A stretch of 8,127 nt of DNA from Oscillospiraceae bacterium (GCA_031271525.1 JAISVO010000138.1:1-8127); one strand, 5' to 3'. Positions 1 through 6,716 are shown, counted from the stretch's first letter. Numbers and translations: made by a program. Notes: generated by a model from the letters alone, not told the origin.

Positions 1-174
1 CTGTACATCAAACAGCACGCGAAAAACATCAAAAGTTACTCGCTGATTGTCACCTGCGGTGGGTTTGGGCTTCAAGGCGCTCTGCGGGTATGCAAAGGCC
101 TGCTCGGCAAAGCGCCGGAGCAGGCTCGGAAGATCCGCTCGAAAGCGGTGAAGGATGGTACGTTTACCGTGTGA
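1..174 (+). CDS. C-terminal fragment of a flavodoxin-family-like protein (5' end outside window)
   Basis: Frame 1 is open from the left edge to a TGA at 172-174 and encodes the last 57 residues of a protein whose start lies outside the window. The fragment has a hydrophobic strand followed by a glycine-rich turn (YSLIVTCGGFG), then a helix with GALRVCKGLLGK, and ends RSKAVKDGTFTV. This strand-glycine turn-helix pattern followed by a 'LLGK.P...RSK.VKDGT' tail resembles the C-terminus of clostridial flavodoxin-family (FMN-binding) proteins. That resemblance is from memory and weak, because the FMN phosphate-binding loop would lie in the missing N-terminus. The gene converges with the HD-GYP gene, with only 5 bp between the two stop codons. 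It is on the opposite strand and shows no functional tie to the signalling operon. It is clearly coding; the family name is tentative. Confidence 0.6.
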   Translation: MYIKQHAKNIKSYSLIVTCGGFGLQGALRVCKGLLGKAPEQARKIRSKAVKDGTFTV

Positions 175-179
175 CTTGT

Positions 180-1253
180 TTATGTTGTCAACGCGATCCG
201 TGCGAACCCGTCCTCCACCCGGCGGAAAACCTCCACTAGCGCCGGGTCGAACTGGGTGCCCGAACCATCGAGGATAATCCTTGACGACTCCTGCGGGGAG
301 AACCGTTCCTTGTAGGGACGCGCCGAAGTCAGGGCGTCATATACGTCGGCAATCGCCATTAAACGCCCCAGCAGCGGAATTTCGGCGCCACGCAGCCCCT
401 TTGGGTAGCCGCTGCCGTCCCACCGCTCGTGGTGGGTGCCGGCGACAACCTCGGCATACTGCAGGAAGAGCTGGTTCTCCCCCTTCTCCGCCATTCGGCG
501 GATCGCCTCGGCCCCCTTTTCCGCGTGGGTCTTCATAATCTCATACTCATCGCCGGTCAGCTTCCCCGGCTTGTTCAAAATCGCGTCGCCGATGAAGATC
601 TTCCCCAAGTCGTGGAGTTGGGTCGAGGGAAGGATATACTCCATGTTCCCCCATGAGAGGACCTCCTCGCTGTACACCCCGTCCTCGATCATCCGGTCGA
701 TCAGCAGCTCGACATACCGCTGGGTGCGGCTGATGTGGCCGCCGGTCAGCACATCCCGGAACTCCACCAGCTCCGCGATGATGTTGATCACCGAGCTGTG
801 CAGACGGAGGATCTGCGAGGTCTGCTCCTTCACCATCCCGATCAGGTTGGTGTTCAGCCGCTTCAGCTCCGCCTTCTGCTTCTCAATCAGCAGATGGTTT
901 TCGATCCGTTTCAACAGGATCGCAGCCGAGAAGGGCTTCGTCACATAGTCGGCGGCGCCCAGCTCCAGCCCCTCCAGCTCGTTCATCTCCTCCGATTTTG
1001 CGGTTACAAAAATTACCGGGATGGCGGCGTACCGCGGATCTGCCCGGAGTATCCGCATGACGTCGAACCCGTTCATCCCCGGCATCGCGATGTCCAGCAG
1101 AATCAGGTCGGGTATGATCGTCTCCAGAAACTTAAAAAGACGCTCCGCCGACGGAAGGGCATACACCTCATATGAGGTCCGCAACATATTCTTAGCGATA
1201 TTCAAGTTGGCTTGATTGTCGTCCACCAGCATGATGACCTGCCGTGTCTTCAT
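180..1253 (-). CDS. Response regulator with HD-GYP domain, predicted cyclic-di-GMP phosphodiesterase
   Basis: Predicted cytoplasmic two-domain response regulator of 357 residues that would hydrolyse cyclic-di-GMP when phosphorylated (RpfG-type layout). The N-terminal receiver (about 5-122) has the acidic pair D11/D12, phospho-acceptor D54 in LLDIAMP, T84 and K106 in TKPF. A helical linker (about 123-155) leads to the HD-GYP domain (about 157-350). That domain keeps H173, H214-D215 (HDLGK), H243, H274/H275, the HERWDGSGYP stretch with the GYP triad, and D303 in DVYDALTS. All expected metal ligands look present, so I predict an active enzyme. I chose the ATG at 1253: a GGGAGGAGGG site sits 9 nt upstream and the previous gene stops 4 nt before it. 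A TTG in the same frame at 1277 would add 8 residues but would overlap the previous gene and consume the ribosome binding site. It is the last gene of the kinase operon and its likely output. Confidence 0.93.
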   Translation of the reverse strand: MKTRQVIMLVDDNQANLNIAKNMLRTSYEVYALPSAERLFKFLETIIPDLILLDIAMPGMNGFDVMRILRADPRYAAIPVIFVTAKSEEMNELEGLELGAADYVTKPFSAAILLKRIENHLLIEKQKAELKRLNTNLIGMVKEQTSQILRLHSSVINIIAELVEFRDVLTGGHISRTQRYVELLIDRMIEDGVYSEEVLSWGNMEYILPSTQLHDLGKIFIGDAILNKPGKLTGDEYEIMKTHAEKGAEAIRRMAEKGENQLFLQYAEVVAGTHHERWDGSGYPKGLRGAEIPLLGRLMAIADVYDALTSARPYKERFSPQESSRIILDGSGTQFDPALVEVFRRVEDGFARIALTT

Positions 1254-1257
1254 CCCA

Positions 1258-2019
1258 TCAAACCCTCCTCCCGGCAAAAAAGTCGTCTATAGCTTTCACA
1301 ATTTGGAACGGGGGCATCGACTTCAATAAATATCCCTCCGGTTTCAGCTCCATCACCTTCAAAAAGCTCTCCTTGTCCTCCAGCGCGGTCAGGAAGATAA
1401 CGGGGATCTTGGTAAACTCGGTTTCAGTGCGGATCATTTCCAAAACCTGCTTCCCGTCCACCACCGGCATATCATAATCTAGCAGCACCAAGTCGGGGCG
1501 GTTCAGCGTGATATACTTGATCGCCATCGCGGCGGAATTCGCCAGAATGAGGTTGTATTTGTTCCCGAGCCATCCCTTGATATTCCGGAGCATCGCCCCC
1601 GAATCATCCACCACCAGAATCTTTTTCTTGCCCTGCAGCCTCGCCTGTTTGATCATATTGCTGACCGTATCGGTCAGATTGTTGACATGGAGCGGGCGAG
1701 CAAACTCCCGGCTGATGACATCCTTCGGAATGATCTCCTTGATCCCTTTCAGGCTCTCCGCCTCGCCGACGGCGAACACCGGGATGTCGTCCGCGATCAC
1801 CCGGTCCTTGAGAAAGGTCAGCGCCTGATTCTGCTCCAGCAGGTTTTCGTCGGCATAGATCAAGGTGCCGCTGAGCGGGCCTTTGACGGCGTTGATCGCC
1901 TCGATGTCCGCCAAAACCGGCGAAATCGTATACCCTTCATCACTCAGTCTCTTAATGATGGAAGTCAACAAGAAGCTCTCCGTCTGAGAGACAATCAGTA
2001 TGTGCATGTTTTGATCCAT
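1258..2019 (-). CDS. Double-receiver response regulator without output domain; first receiver degenerate
   Basis: A 253-residue soluble protein made of two receiver-like domains and nothing else. The C-terminal receiver (about 132-250) is canonical: D138/D139 in LVVDD, phospho-acceptor D181 in LLDYDMP, T211 in FLTA and K233 in LLKSMPP. The N-terminal domain (about 5-122) follows the same alternating strand/helix pattern, but has S11-Q12 where the acidic pair should be, no switch Thr/Ser at the usual spot (FAVGEAE), and R108-P109 in place of Lys-Pro. D57 may stand near the phosphorylation position. With no DNA-binding or enzymatic domain, it is probably a phosphate shuttle, phosphate sink or protein-interaction adaptor between the hybrid kinase and the HD-GYP protein. 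The ATG at 2019 is 6 nt past the kinase stop and has a strong Shine-Dalgarno upstream. Receiver assignment is secure; the adaptor role is inference. Confidence 0.9.
   Translation of the reverse strand: MDQNMHILIVSQTESFLLTSIIKRLSDEGYTISPVLADIEAINAVKGPLSGTLIYADENLLEQNQALTFLKDRVIADDIPVFAVGEAESLKGIKEIIPKDVISREFARPLHVNNLTDTVSNMIKQARLQGKKKILVVDDSGAMLRNIKGWLGNKYNLILANSAAMAIKYITLNRPDLVLLDYDMPVVDGKQVLEMIRTETEFTKIPVIFLTALEDKESFLKVMELKPEGYLLKSMPPFQIVKAIDDFFAGRRV
1263..1272 (-). promoter_or_regulatory. Shine-Dalgarno for the HD-GYP gene, inside the end of the preceding gene
   Basis: The minus strand reads GGGAGGAGGG, ending 9 nt before the ATG at 1253. These bases also encode the last codons (Gly-Arg-Arg-Val) of the double-receiver gene, whose TGA (1260-1258) lies between site and start. 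The arrangement favours translational coupling and decides the ATG at 1253 over the upstream TTG. Confidence 0.85.
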
Positions 2020-2025
2020 CGTCGG

Positions 2026-5000
2026 TTACGCCTCCTCCAATCCCAACAGGATTTCCTCCGTCAACCTAATCACTTCTTCCATCGCCACATCCGCCGCGTA
2101 CGCGCTGATCCGCTCGACCTTGTCTTGATCCAACCCGGGGAACAGGCAGCCCTCCAGTTCCTTAACGGCGCTGTCGGTGCCGTCCAGATCGAAGCTATCC
2201 GCGGCAAGGACCAGCCTTCGCAGGATTTGGCACAGCAATTCCCTTGAAACCGGGTACTGCGACTGCCTGCCCGCTTCCGCAAATACCCGCAGACGAGGCT
2301 TAAAGCTTCTGTACAGGGCCAGCACTTCCGGAAGCGCTTCCTCCAAGGCGGCTCGGTCCCCCTCGGTCCCGAACGCCTCAAGCTTCCGGAACGCGTCCGC
2401 GAGTTCGTTCGCGCCGACGATCTGCGCGTTTGTCTTCATCGCGTGTACCCGGACGGTGAGGTCCAAGATTCTCCCCTCGGCGAGATACCGCTCGATCTGG
2501 GCGCTCTTGAAGTCTATCAGCTTATAGAAATTCCGCAGAAGCTTGGTATACAGCGCTTTGGAGCCGGAGTGCCGAACCCCTTGCTCCGAATCAATCCCCT
2601 CGATAACGGGGAGTTCGTCCCCCTCCGTAAAAACCTCGGGAAAGGACATGCCGGAGATTTCCTCAAACGCCATGTTGCCGACCTGTTCGCGAAGCCATCG
2701 GACAAGGTCTCCGCCTCTCTCGTACCGGAAGGCTTCCAGCTTCTCCATCGCGTTGTCCACGCCGTCCATATCAAAGACTTCGCAGGCGCGGCGCAACTCT
2801 CGGAGGGTTTCCGGATCGGGCGCGGCAGCGACCGGTTTGTCCAAGCCGATTTTGTTCAGCAGGTCGTCCAACCCACCCAGAAGCTCGGAGACAAGGACTT
2901 CAAACACCGGGTGACCGGCCCTCACCGCTTCGGTATCCCCGGCTTTCGCGGCTTTTTCCAACGCCTCGGCTTTCTTGCCAACCTCCGAAGCGGTGATACC
3001 GAAGCTTGAACCCTTGATTCCGTGGACCGTGACGGCGTAGTTTCCCATATCTCCGGCCGCCAAGTCCTCCCGCAGCTTTTGCAGCAGGGGGCGTGTCCCG
3101 GCCGCGTAAGAGCGAAGGACATCAAACAAGACGGCGGAATCTCCGTTGAAACGCTCCAGTGCGCTCTCTATATCCAAACCCCGCACGGTAACACCGGCGA
3201 GCTGATTGCCGTCGTACTCGCTCTCCACGCCGGCTTGCTCGGTCGCCAAGCCGTCTTCTTGGCTCTTGTCGCGCACCCATGTGTGGAGGACGGAATCCAG
3301 CTTCATGATGTCAATCGGTTTGGAAATGAACGCTTGGAACCCTTTGCTTAGGAACATCTTCTCGCTGCCCGCGATGGCGTTTGCCGTCAGGGCGATGATC
3401 GGTACCGTCCTCGCGTATTCAGTTCCGATCTCCTCTCGGATGATCCGCGTCGCCTCAACGCCGTCCATCCCCGGCATCATATGGTCCATGAAGATAGCGC
3501 TGTATCGCACCTTCTCCTCCCGGATGGCGCGGACGGCATCCGCGCCGCCGGTCAGGCAGTCGATCCGCATTCCGTACGGCTTCATCAGGCCTTTCGCAAC
3601 ATCTAGGTTCGTGATATTGTCGTCCACCAGCAGTACCCGGGCATAGGGGAACCGCACTCGTTTCGCGCGGGTGTTCCGGGTCAGCTTGTTCGCCGAATAC
3701 TGGAACCGCTTCAAGCTGTCCGCGACATTCGCGCCGATGACATTGTTACCGACCTGTTCCTGACGGATCCGGACATTGAAGGTACTCCCCGTTCCGTACT
3801 CGCTCGTGACGGAGATCGCGCCGTCCATCATCTCGGCTAAGCTCTTGGTGATGGAAAGCCCCAGCCCGGTCCCGCCCGCCTGATGCCGGGACGTCGCCCC
3901 GAACTGCTCAAAATCAACATAGAGACGTTCCAGATGGTCGGGATGGATCCCGATTCCGGTGTCGCTGACCCGGATGTCCATCCACACCGAGCCGCCATCC
4001 CGCTCGCAGGAAAGAGCCAGTTCCACCGTGCCCTTCTCGGTATATTTGAAGGCGTTGCTCAAAAGGTTGCTGATGATCTGCTTGACCCGGAGGTCGTCCC
4101 CCTTCAAACGGGCTGGCAGGTCTTCGCCGATGTCTAAGACGAACCGGATGGGACGGCTCCCGATCCGCAGGATGTTCTGGAGAACCGAATCGTTAATTAA
4201 GCTCGGGACATCATAGTCGATCGGCATGATCTCGAATTTCCCCGATTGGATCTTGGAGATGTCCAGAATGTCGTTGACGATGCTCAGCAGGGTGGACCCC
4301 GAGTTGAAGATCTTCTCAAGGTTCAGCTTGACGTCTTCGTCAATCTCCCCGCCGCTCAGCGCGATTTCGCTCAGTCCGATGATTGCGTTCAGGGGGGTTC
4401 TCATTTCGTGGCTCATACTCGCCAAAAAATCGCTCTTGGCGCTGTTTGCCCGTTTCGCCTCTGCCAGCGCTGTTTCCAGCTGTGCCGAGGTGTCCCGGAC
4501 CCGAAGGATCGATTCGTTCCGCAGGAGGGCGTTGACGACCAAAAGACTGCCCGAGCGCATCACCGACTCCTGATTCTCGGTGAAGGGCTGCTCGGACTGA
4601 CAGTTTTCGAAACTGACAAGCCCCCAGAAAGTATCCCGGATGAAGATGGGCACCAGCAGCATGGACAGGATTCCCAGCGAGTTAAACCATTCCCGTTCGG
4701 CGGGCGGCATTTCCCGCACCGGGCTGTTGATGCAGACGCCCCGTGTCAGGACCTCTTTCAGTTTGGGAGTCCTCTTGTCGTAAGAAATATGCTCCACCAT
4801 CGGGGTCCCCTGAATCGGCCACACATCCCCGACCCACTCATACTGCAGGGAGCAGTACAGTTTGCCGTCTTCCAGATAGTTTTTGATTACCCGCATACGG
4901 TCCGCGCCGATAGCGCACGCCATCGAACCCATGCACTGGCTGAGGGTCTCCTCAAACTCGCCCGGCTCGCTCCGGAGGAGGATATCCGCCGCCTGATTGA

Positions 5001-6624
5001 CCGTTTCCAGCAGCTGATCCCGATACCGGAGCTCGGTGATCATCTTGGTCGGCTCCCGCAGATCGCGGGAGTACGCCGCGACGACATAATCGTCTCCGTA
5101 CGGCACCCGCACCATCTTGACCTCCGCCGGGAAATCGGTGCCGTCCGGCAGCCGGTACATCCACTCGGAGAAGCTCTCGCCCGCCTCAAACGCCTTGTGG
5201 ATGAGGAAGGCGATTTTTTCCCGGGTCGGGCGTCCGTCCGGCTGAATTTCGGGCTGTAATTCATAATACCGCTCTATGTATTCCTGTTTGTCCTTCAGTC
5301 CGAAAAGCTTTACGGCTGCCTGATTGCATTCGATCATACGGAAGTTCCGGTTCCAAAGCCTGCTCGCGAGCGGATTCGCGTCCAGCATCACCCGTACCCG
5401 CTCGTGCTCGCTCCGTATCTCGGCAGCCTGCGCTTGGATCGTCGCGTTCAGCTTCTCCAGAGCACGGTTCATCAGGTCTTTTTCCGATCTGGGCCGGAGG
5501 TTGACGTTTTCGTCGCCGCCTGCGATCTGCTCCACCATCTCTACCTGCCGCCGGGTATTTTCGATCATGCTGTTGAACGCGTCCGCCAAGGTGCGCGTCT
5601 CATCGTTTGTTTGTACTTGAATGCTCAAGTCGGTTTCGCCCGCCGCGAGCGCCGTCGCGACGGCTGTCATCGAGCGGAGGGGCTTTATAATATGCCCGAC
5701 GATGATGAGCAGGACGGCGATCGACAGAATGAGCATCACGACGGTGATGACCGTGCTGCCCCGCACAAACGAGCCGATGGTCGACAGTTCCTCCTCAAAG
5801 TACTGCCCGATGAACAGCATCCCAATCGCTTTTCCGTCCGGGCCGTTGATCGGGGAGTACCGGCATACCGCGACACGCCCCAAGATGTCAACCCGCCCGG
5901 AATATGTATTGCCGCTGAGAACCGTTTCGGTGACGTGCGCGTCCGCCTTGGTGCCGACCACCCGGACCCCGTTCTCTCCCACCACCGTTGTCGAGATCCG
6001 CTCATCGCCCAAGACGATCGTGGTTTCGCAGCCGATCATCTCCTTGATGCCGTCCACGAACCGATCGGTATCCAGCCGGAAGCCCGCCGACACGACGCCG
6101 ACGACCTCCCCCGCGGCGTTATAGACCGGACTGCCGGACCTCACCGACAGCCGGACGACCGCTCCCTGTTCTATTGCTGTTAGCGGCTCGCCGTACATCG
6201 CGGAGCGGATATTCGCTTGAAACGAGATATCGTCGCCCATTTCCTCCGGTGAGTGGGTCCGGGCGATCACCCGGCCCTCCGCGTCGGTGACGGTGCAAAA
6301 ATCAACGCCGCCCTGACGCTGTTCCGCCAAAGCGCGCGCCAGCAAGGCGTCGGAGTTTCTGTTTGAGACGGCTTCGATCACCGCCGGCGCCCGGGCGATA
6401 CTCAGCGACACAGCGGCGGTCTCCGCCTTCAGCGCTTCCAAACTGTTGAGGGCGACTTTTGTCGCGGCGTCCACCCGGCTGACCGTTGAGTCGTCGACAA
6501 ACCCCGAAAACTGCACAATATTGGACACCAAAATCGCCGCCGCGACAGCTAAAATAATTACGACCGCAGGGGCAAGGATTTTTGCTTTGATCCCAGAAAT
6601 GACCGTCATCCCCTCGCGCAGCAT
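2026..6624 (-). CDS. Large membrane hybrid sensor histidine kinase (Cache-HAMP-PAS-GAF-HisKA-HATPase-REC-HPt-HPt)
   Basis: A 1532-residue hybrid kinase that senses a signal and starts a phosphorelay. Approximate domains: membrane helix 17-36; extracytoplasmic Cache-like sensor 40-288; membrane helix 290-311; HAMP 312-363 and a second HAMP-like unit about 363-398; PAS about 405-525; GAF about 540-700; HisKA about 726-795 with H739 in SHEMRTPLN; HATPase about 840-955 with N857 (N box), DTGIGI 888-893 (G1), FEQFG 905-909 and GGTGLGL 917-923 (G2); receiver about 995-1115 with D1001/D1002, acceptor D1047, T1080 and K1102; HPt about 1149-1255 with H1201 (HGIKGSS); HPt about 1355-1442 with H1394 (HAMKTNA). 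Each HPt is followed by a similar helical segment carrying FDMDGVD (1284-1290) or FDLDGTD (1478-1484). All catalytic boxes look intact. The ligand is unknown. An in-frame stop at 6633-6631 leaves only ATG 6624 or ATG 6609 as starts. Neither has a well-spaced Shine-Dalgarno; I kept 6624. It is the first gene of a three-gene operon. Confidence 0.95.
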   Translation of the reverse strand: MLREGMTVISGIKAKILAPAVVIILAVAAAILVSNIVQFSGFVDDSTVSRVDAATKVALNSLEALKAETAAVSLSIARAPAVIEAVSNRNSDALLARALAEQRQGGVDFCTVTDAEGRVIARTHSPEEMGDDISFQANIRSAMYGEPLTAIEQGAVVRLSVRSGSPVYNAAGEVVGVVSAGFRLDTDRFVDGIKEMIGCETTIVLGDERISTTVVGENGVRVVGTKADAHVTETVLSGNTYSGRVDILGRVAVCRYSPINGPDGKAIGMLFIGQYFEEELSTIGSFVRGSTVITVVMLILSIAVLLIIVGHIIKPLRSMTAVATALAAGETDLSIQVQTNDETRTLADAFNSMIENTRRQVEMVEQIAGGDENVNLRPRSEKDLMNRALEKLNATIQAQAAEIRSEHERVRVMLDANPLASRLWNRNFRMIECNQAAVKLFGLKDKQEYIERYYELQPEIQPDGRPTREKIAFLIHKAFEAGESFSEWMYRLPDGTDFPAEVKMVRVPYGDDYVVAAYSRDLREPTKMITELRYRDQLLETVNQAADILLRSEPGEFEETLSQCMGSMACAIGADRMRVIKNYLEDGKLYCSLQYEWVGDVWPIQGTPMVEHISYDKRTPKLKEVLTRGVCINSPVREMPPAEREWFNSLGILSMLLVPIFIRDTFWGLVSFENCQSEQPFTENQESVMRSGSLLVVNALLRNESILRVRDTSAQLETALAEAKRANSAKSDFLASMSHEMRTPLNAIIGLSEIALSGGEIDEDVKLNLEKIFNSGSTLLSIVNDILDISKIQSGKFEIMPIDYDVPSLINDSVLQNILRIGSRPIRFVLDIGEDLPARLKGDDLRVKQIISNLLSNAFKYTEKGTVELALSCERDGGSVWMDIRVSDTGIGIHPDHLERLYVDFEQFGATSRHQAGGTGLGLSITKSLAEMMDGAISVTSEYGTGSTFNVRIRQEQVGNNVIGANVADSLKRFQYSANKLTRNTRAKRVRFPYARVLLVDDNITNLDVAKGLMKPYGMRIDCLTGGADAVRAIREEKVRYSAIFMDHMMPGMDGVEATRIIREEIGTEYARTVPIIALTANAIAGSEKMFLSKGFQAFISKPIDIMKLDSVLHTWVRDKSQEDGLATEQAGVESEYDGNQLAGVTVRGLDIESALERFNGDSAVLFDVLRSYAAGTRPLLQKLREDLAAGDMGNYAVTVHGIKGSSFGITASEVGKKAEALEKAAKAGDTEAVRAGHPVFEVLVSELLGGLDDLLNKIGLDKPVAAAPDPETLRELRRACEVFDMDGVDNAMEKLEAFRYERGGDLVRWLREQVGNMAFEEISGMSFPEVFTEGDELPVIEGIDSEQGVRHSGSKALYTKLLRNFYKLIDFKSAQIERYLAEGRILDLTVRVHAMKTNAQIVGANELADAFRKLEAFGTEGDRAALEEALPEVLALYRSFKPRLRVFAEAGRQSQYPVSRELLCQILRRLVLAADSFDLDGTDSAVKELEGCLFPGLDQDKVERISAYAADVAMEEVIRLTEEILLGLEEA
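2031..2038 (-). promoter_or_regulatory. Shine-Dalgarno for the double-receiver gene, inside the kinase C-terminal codons
   Basis: The minus strand reads GGAGGAGG, 11 nt before the ATG at 2019. The site overlaps the last sense codons (Leu-Glu-Glu-Ala) of the kinase, whose TAA is at 2028-2026. The spacing is slightly long but the match is very strong. It suggests coupled translation with the kinase. Confidence 0.8.
2035..3180 (-). repeat. Protein-level tandem duplication: two HPt + FD-x-DG-x-D helical units in the kinase tail
   Basis: Residues about 1149-1345 and about 1353-1530 of the kinase look like two copies of one module: an HPt domain followed by a helical segment with FD-hydrophobic-DG-x-D. 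The phosphorylatable histidines are at 1201 and 1394. The FD motifs start at 1284 and 1478. The His-to-FD distance is therefore 83 residues in copy one and 84 in copy two. Further matches include LRRA near 1277 versus LRRL near 1468, and MAFEEI near 1318 versus VAMEEV near 1513. The copies are strongly diverged, so this is an old duplication rather than a recent DNA repeat. I do not recognise the FD-x-DG-x-D segment as a named domain. Confidence 0.65.
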
Positions 6625-6629
6625 ACTGT

Positions 6630-6635
6630 ATTATA
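6630..6635 (-). promoter_or_regulatory. Candidate -10 box (TATAAT) placing the transcript start at the kinase ATG
   Basis: A perfect TATAAT lies on the minus strand, followed by five bases (ACAGT) and then the ATG at 6624. A transcript from it would start at or within a base or so of the ATG, giving a leaderless mRNA, which fits the missing Shine-Dalgarno. There is no good -35 at 16-18 bp (GAACCT at 17). TTGTCG occurs at 22 bp, so the promoter would be weak or activator-dependent. The short sequence is AT-rich, so a chance match is possible. Confidence 0.4.
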
Positions 6636-6640
6636 TTGTG

Positions 6641-6651
6641 CCCGTCTCGGG
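6641..6651. repeat. Small perfect dyad (CCCG-3-CGGG) between the -10 and -35 positions of the kinase promoter
   Basis: The + strand reads CCCGTCTCGGG. The dyad is centred at 6646, in the middle of the spacer upstream of the TATAAT box, which is where MerR-family proteins bind. Arms are only 4 bp and the flanks do not extend the symmetry, so this is a weak operator candidate. Confidence 0.25.
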
Positions 6652-6685
6652 AAGGTTCGACAAAACAAGCCACAGTTTGCAACTT

Positions 6686-6713
6686 ATTCTATCACAAATG
6701 TCCTCTATGTCTG
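6686..6713 (-). promoter_or_regulatory. Candidate extended -10 promoter just after the MerR gene
   Basis: On the minus strand CAGACA (6713-6708, four of six to TTGACA) is followed by 16 bp and TAGAAT (6691-6686, five of six to TATAAT). A TG one base before the -10 gives an extended element (TGATAGAAT). Transcription would start near 6679 and give a leader of about 55 nt before the kinase ATG. It begins directly behind the MerR stop, so the kinase operon could be transcribed separately from the upstream genes. Confidence 0.35.
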
Positions 6714-6716
6714 TGA
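6692..6716. repeat. Inverted repeat TCACA-15-TGTGA overlapping the upstream candidate promoter
   Basis: The + strand has TCACA at 6692-6696 and TGTGA at 6712-6716, a 25-bp dyad with perfect 5-bp arms and two further matched pairs inside. It covers the -35 and most of the spacer of the extended -10 candidate and lies 1 bp from the MerR stop codon. It could be an operator for the MerR regulator or another dimeric regulator. Short arms with a 15-bp spacer are not rare by chance. Confidence 0.3.

Noticed and set aside
155..170. Hairpin ATGGTA-4-TACCGT near the end of the + strand gene as a terminator
   Set aside because: Short stem with a wobble pair, inside the coding sequence and without a T run on either strand.
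1254..1277. TTG start giving the HD-GYP protein 8 extra residues
   Set aside because: It overlaps the preceding gene and uses the GGGAGGAGGG ribosome binding site as coding sequence. The ATG at 1253 is correctly spaced from that site and begins right at a normal receiver N-terminus.
4246..5259. Long open frame of 337 codons on the + strand, antisense to the kinase
   Set aside because: It lies wholly opposite the HisKA, GAF and PAS codons of a clearly real gene. Its translation shows no domain and is what GC-rich third-position bias produces on the opposite strand.
5404..6183. Open frame of 259 codons on the + strand opposite the sensor/HAMP region
   Set aside because: Same reason: a shadow of the kinase reading frame, rich in Arg/His/Asp with no recognisable pattern.
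6610..6615. GAGGGG as the ribosome binding site for the kinase at ATG 6609
   Set aside because: It directly abuts the ATG with no spacer, which is too close for normal pairing with 16S rRNA.
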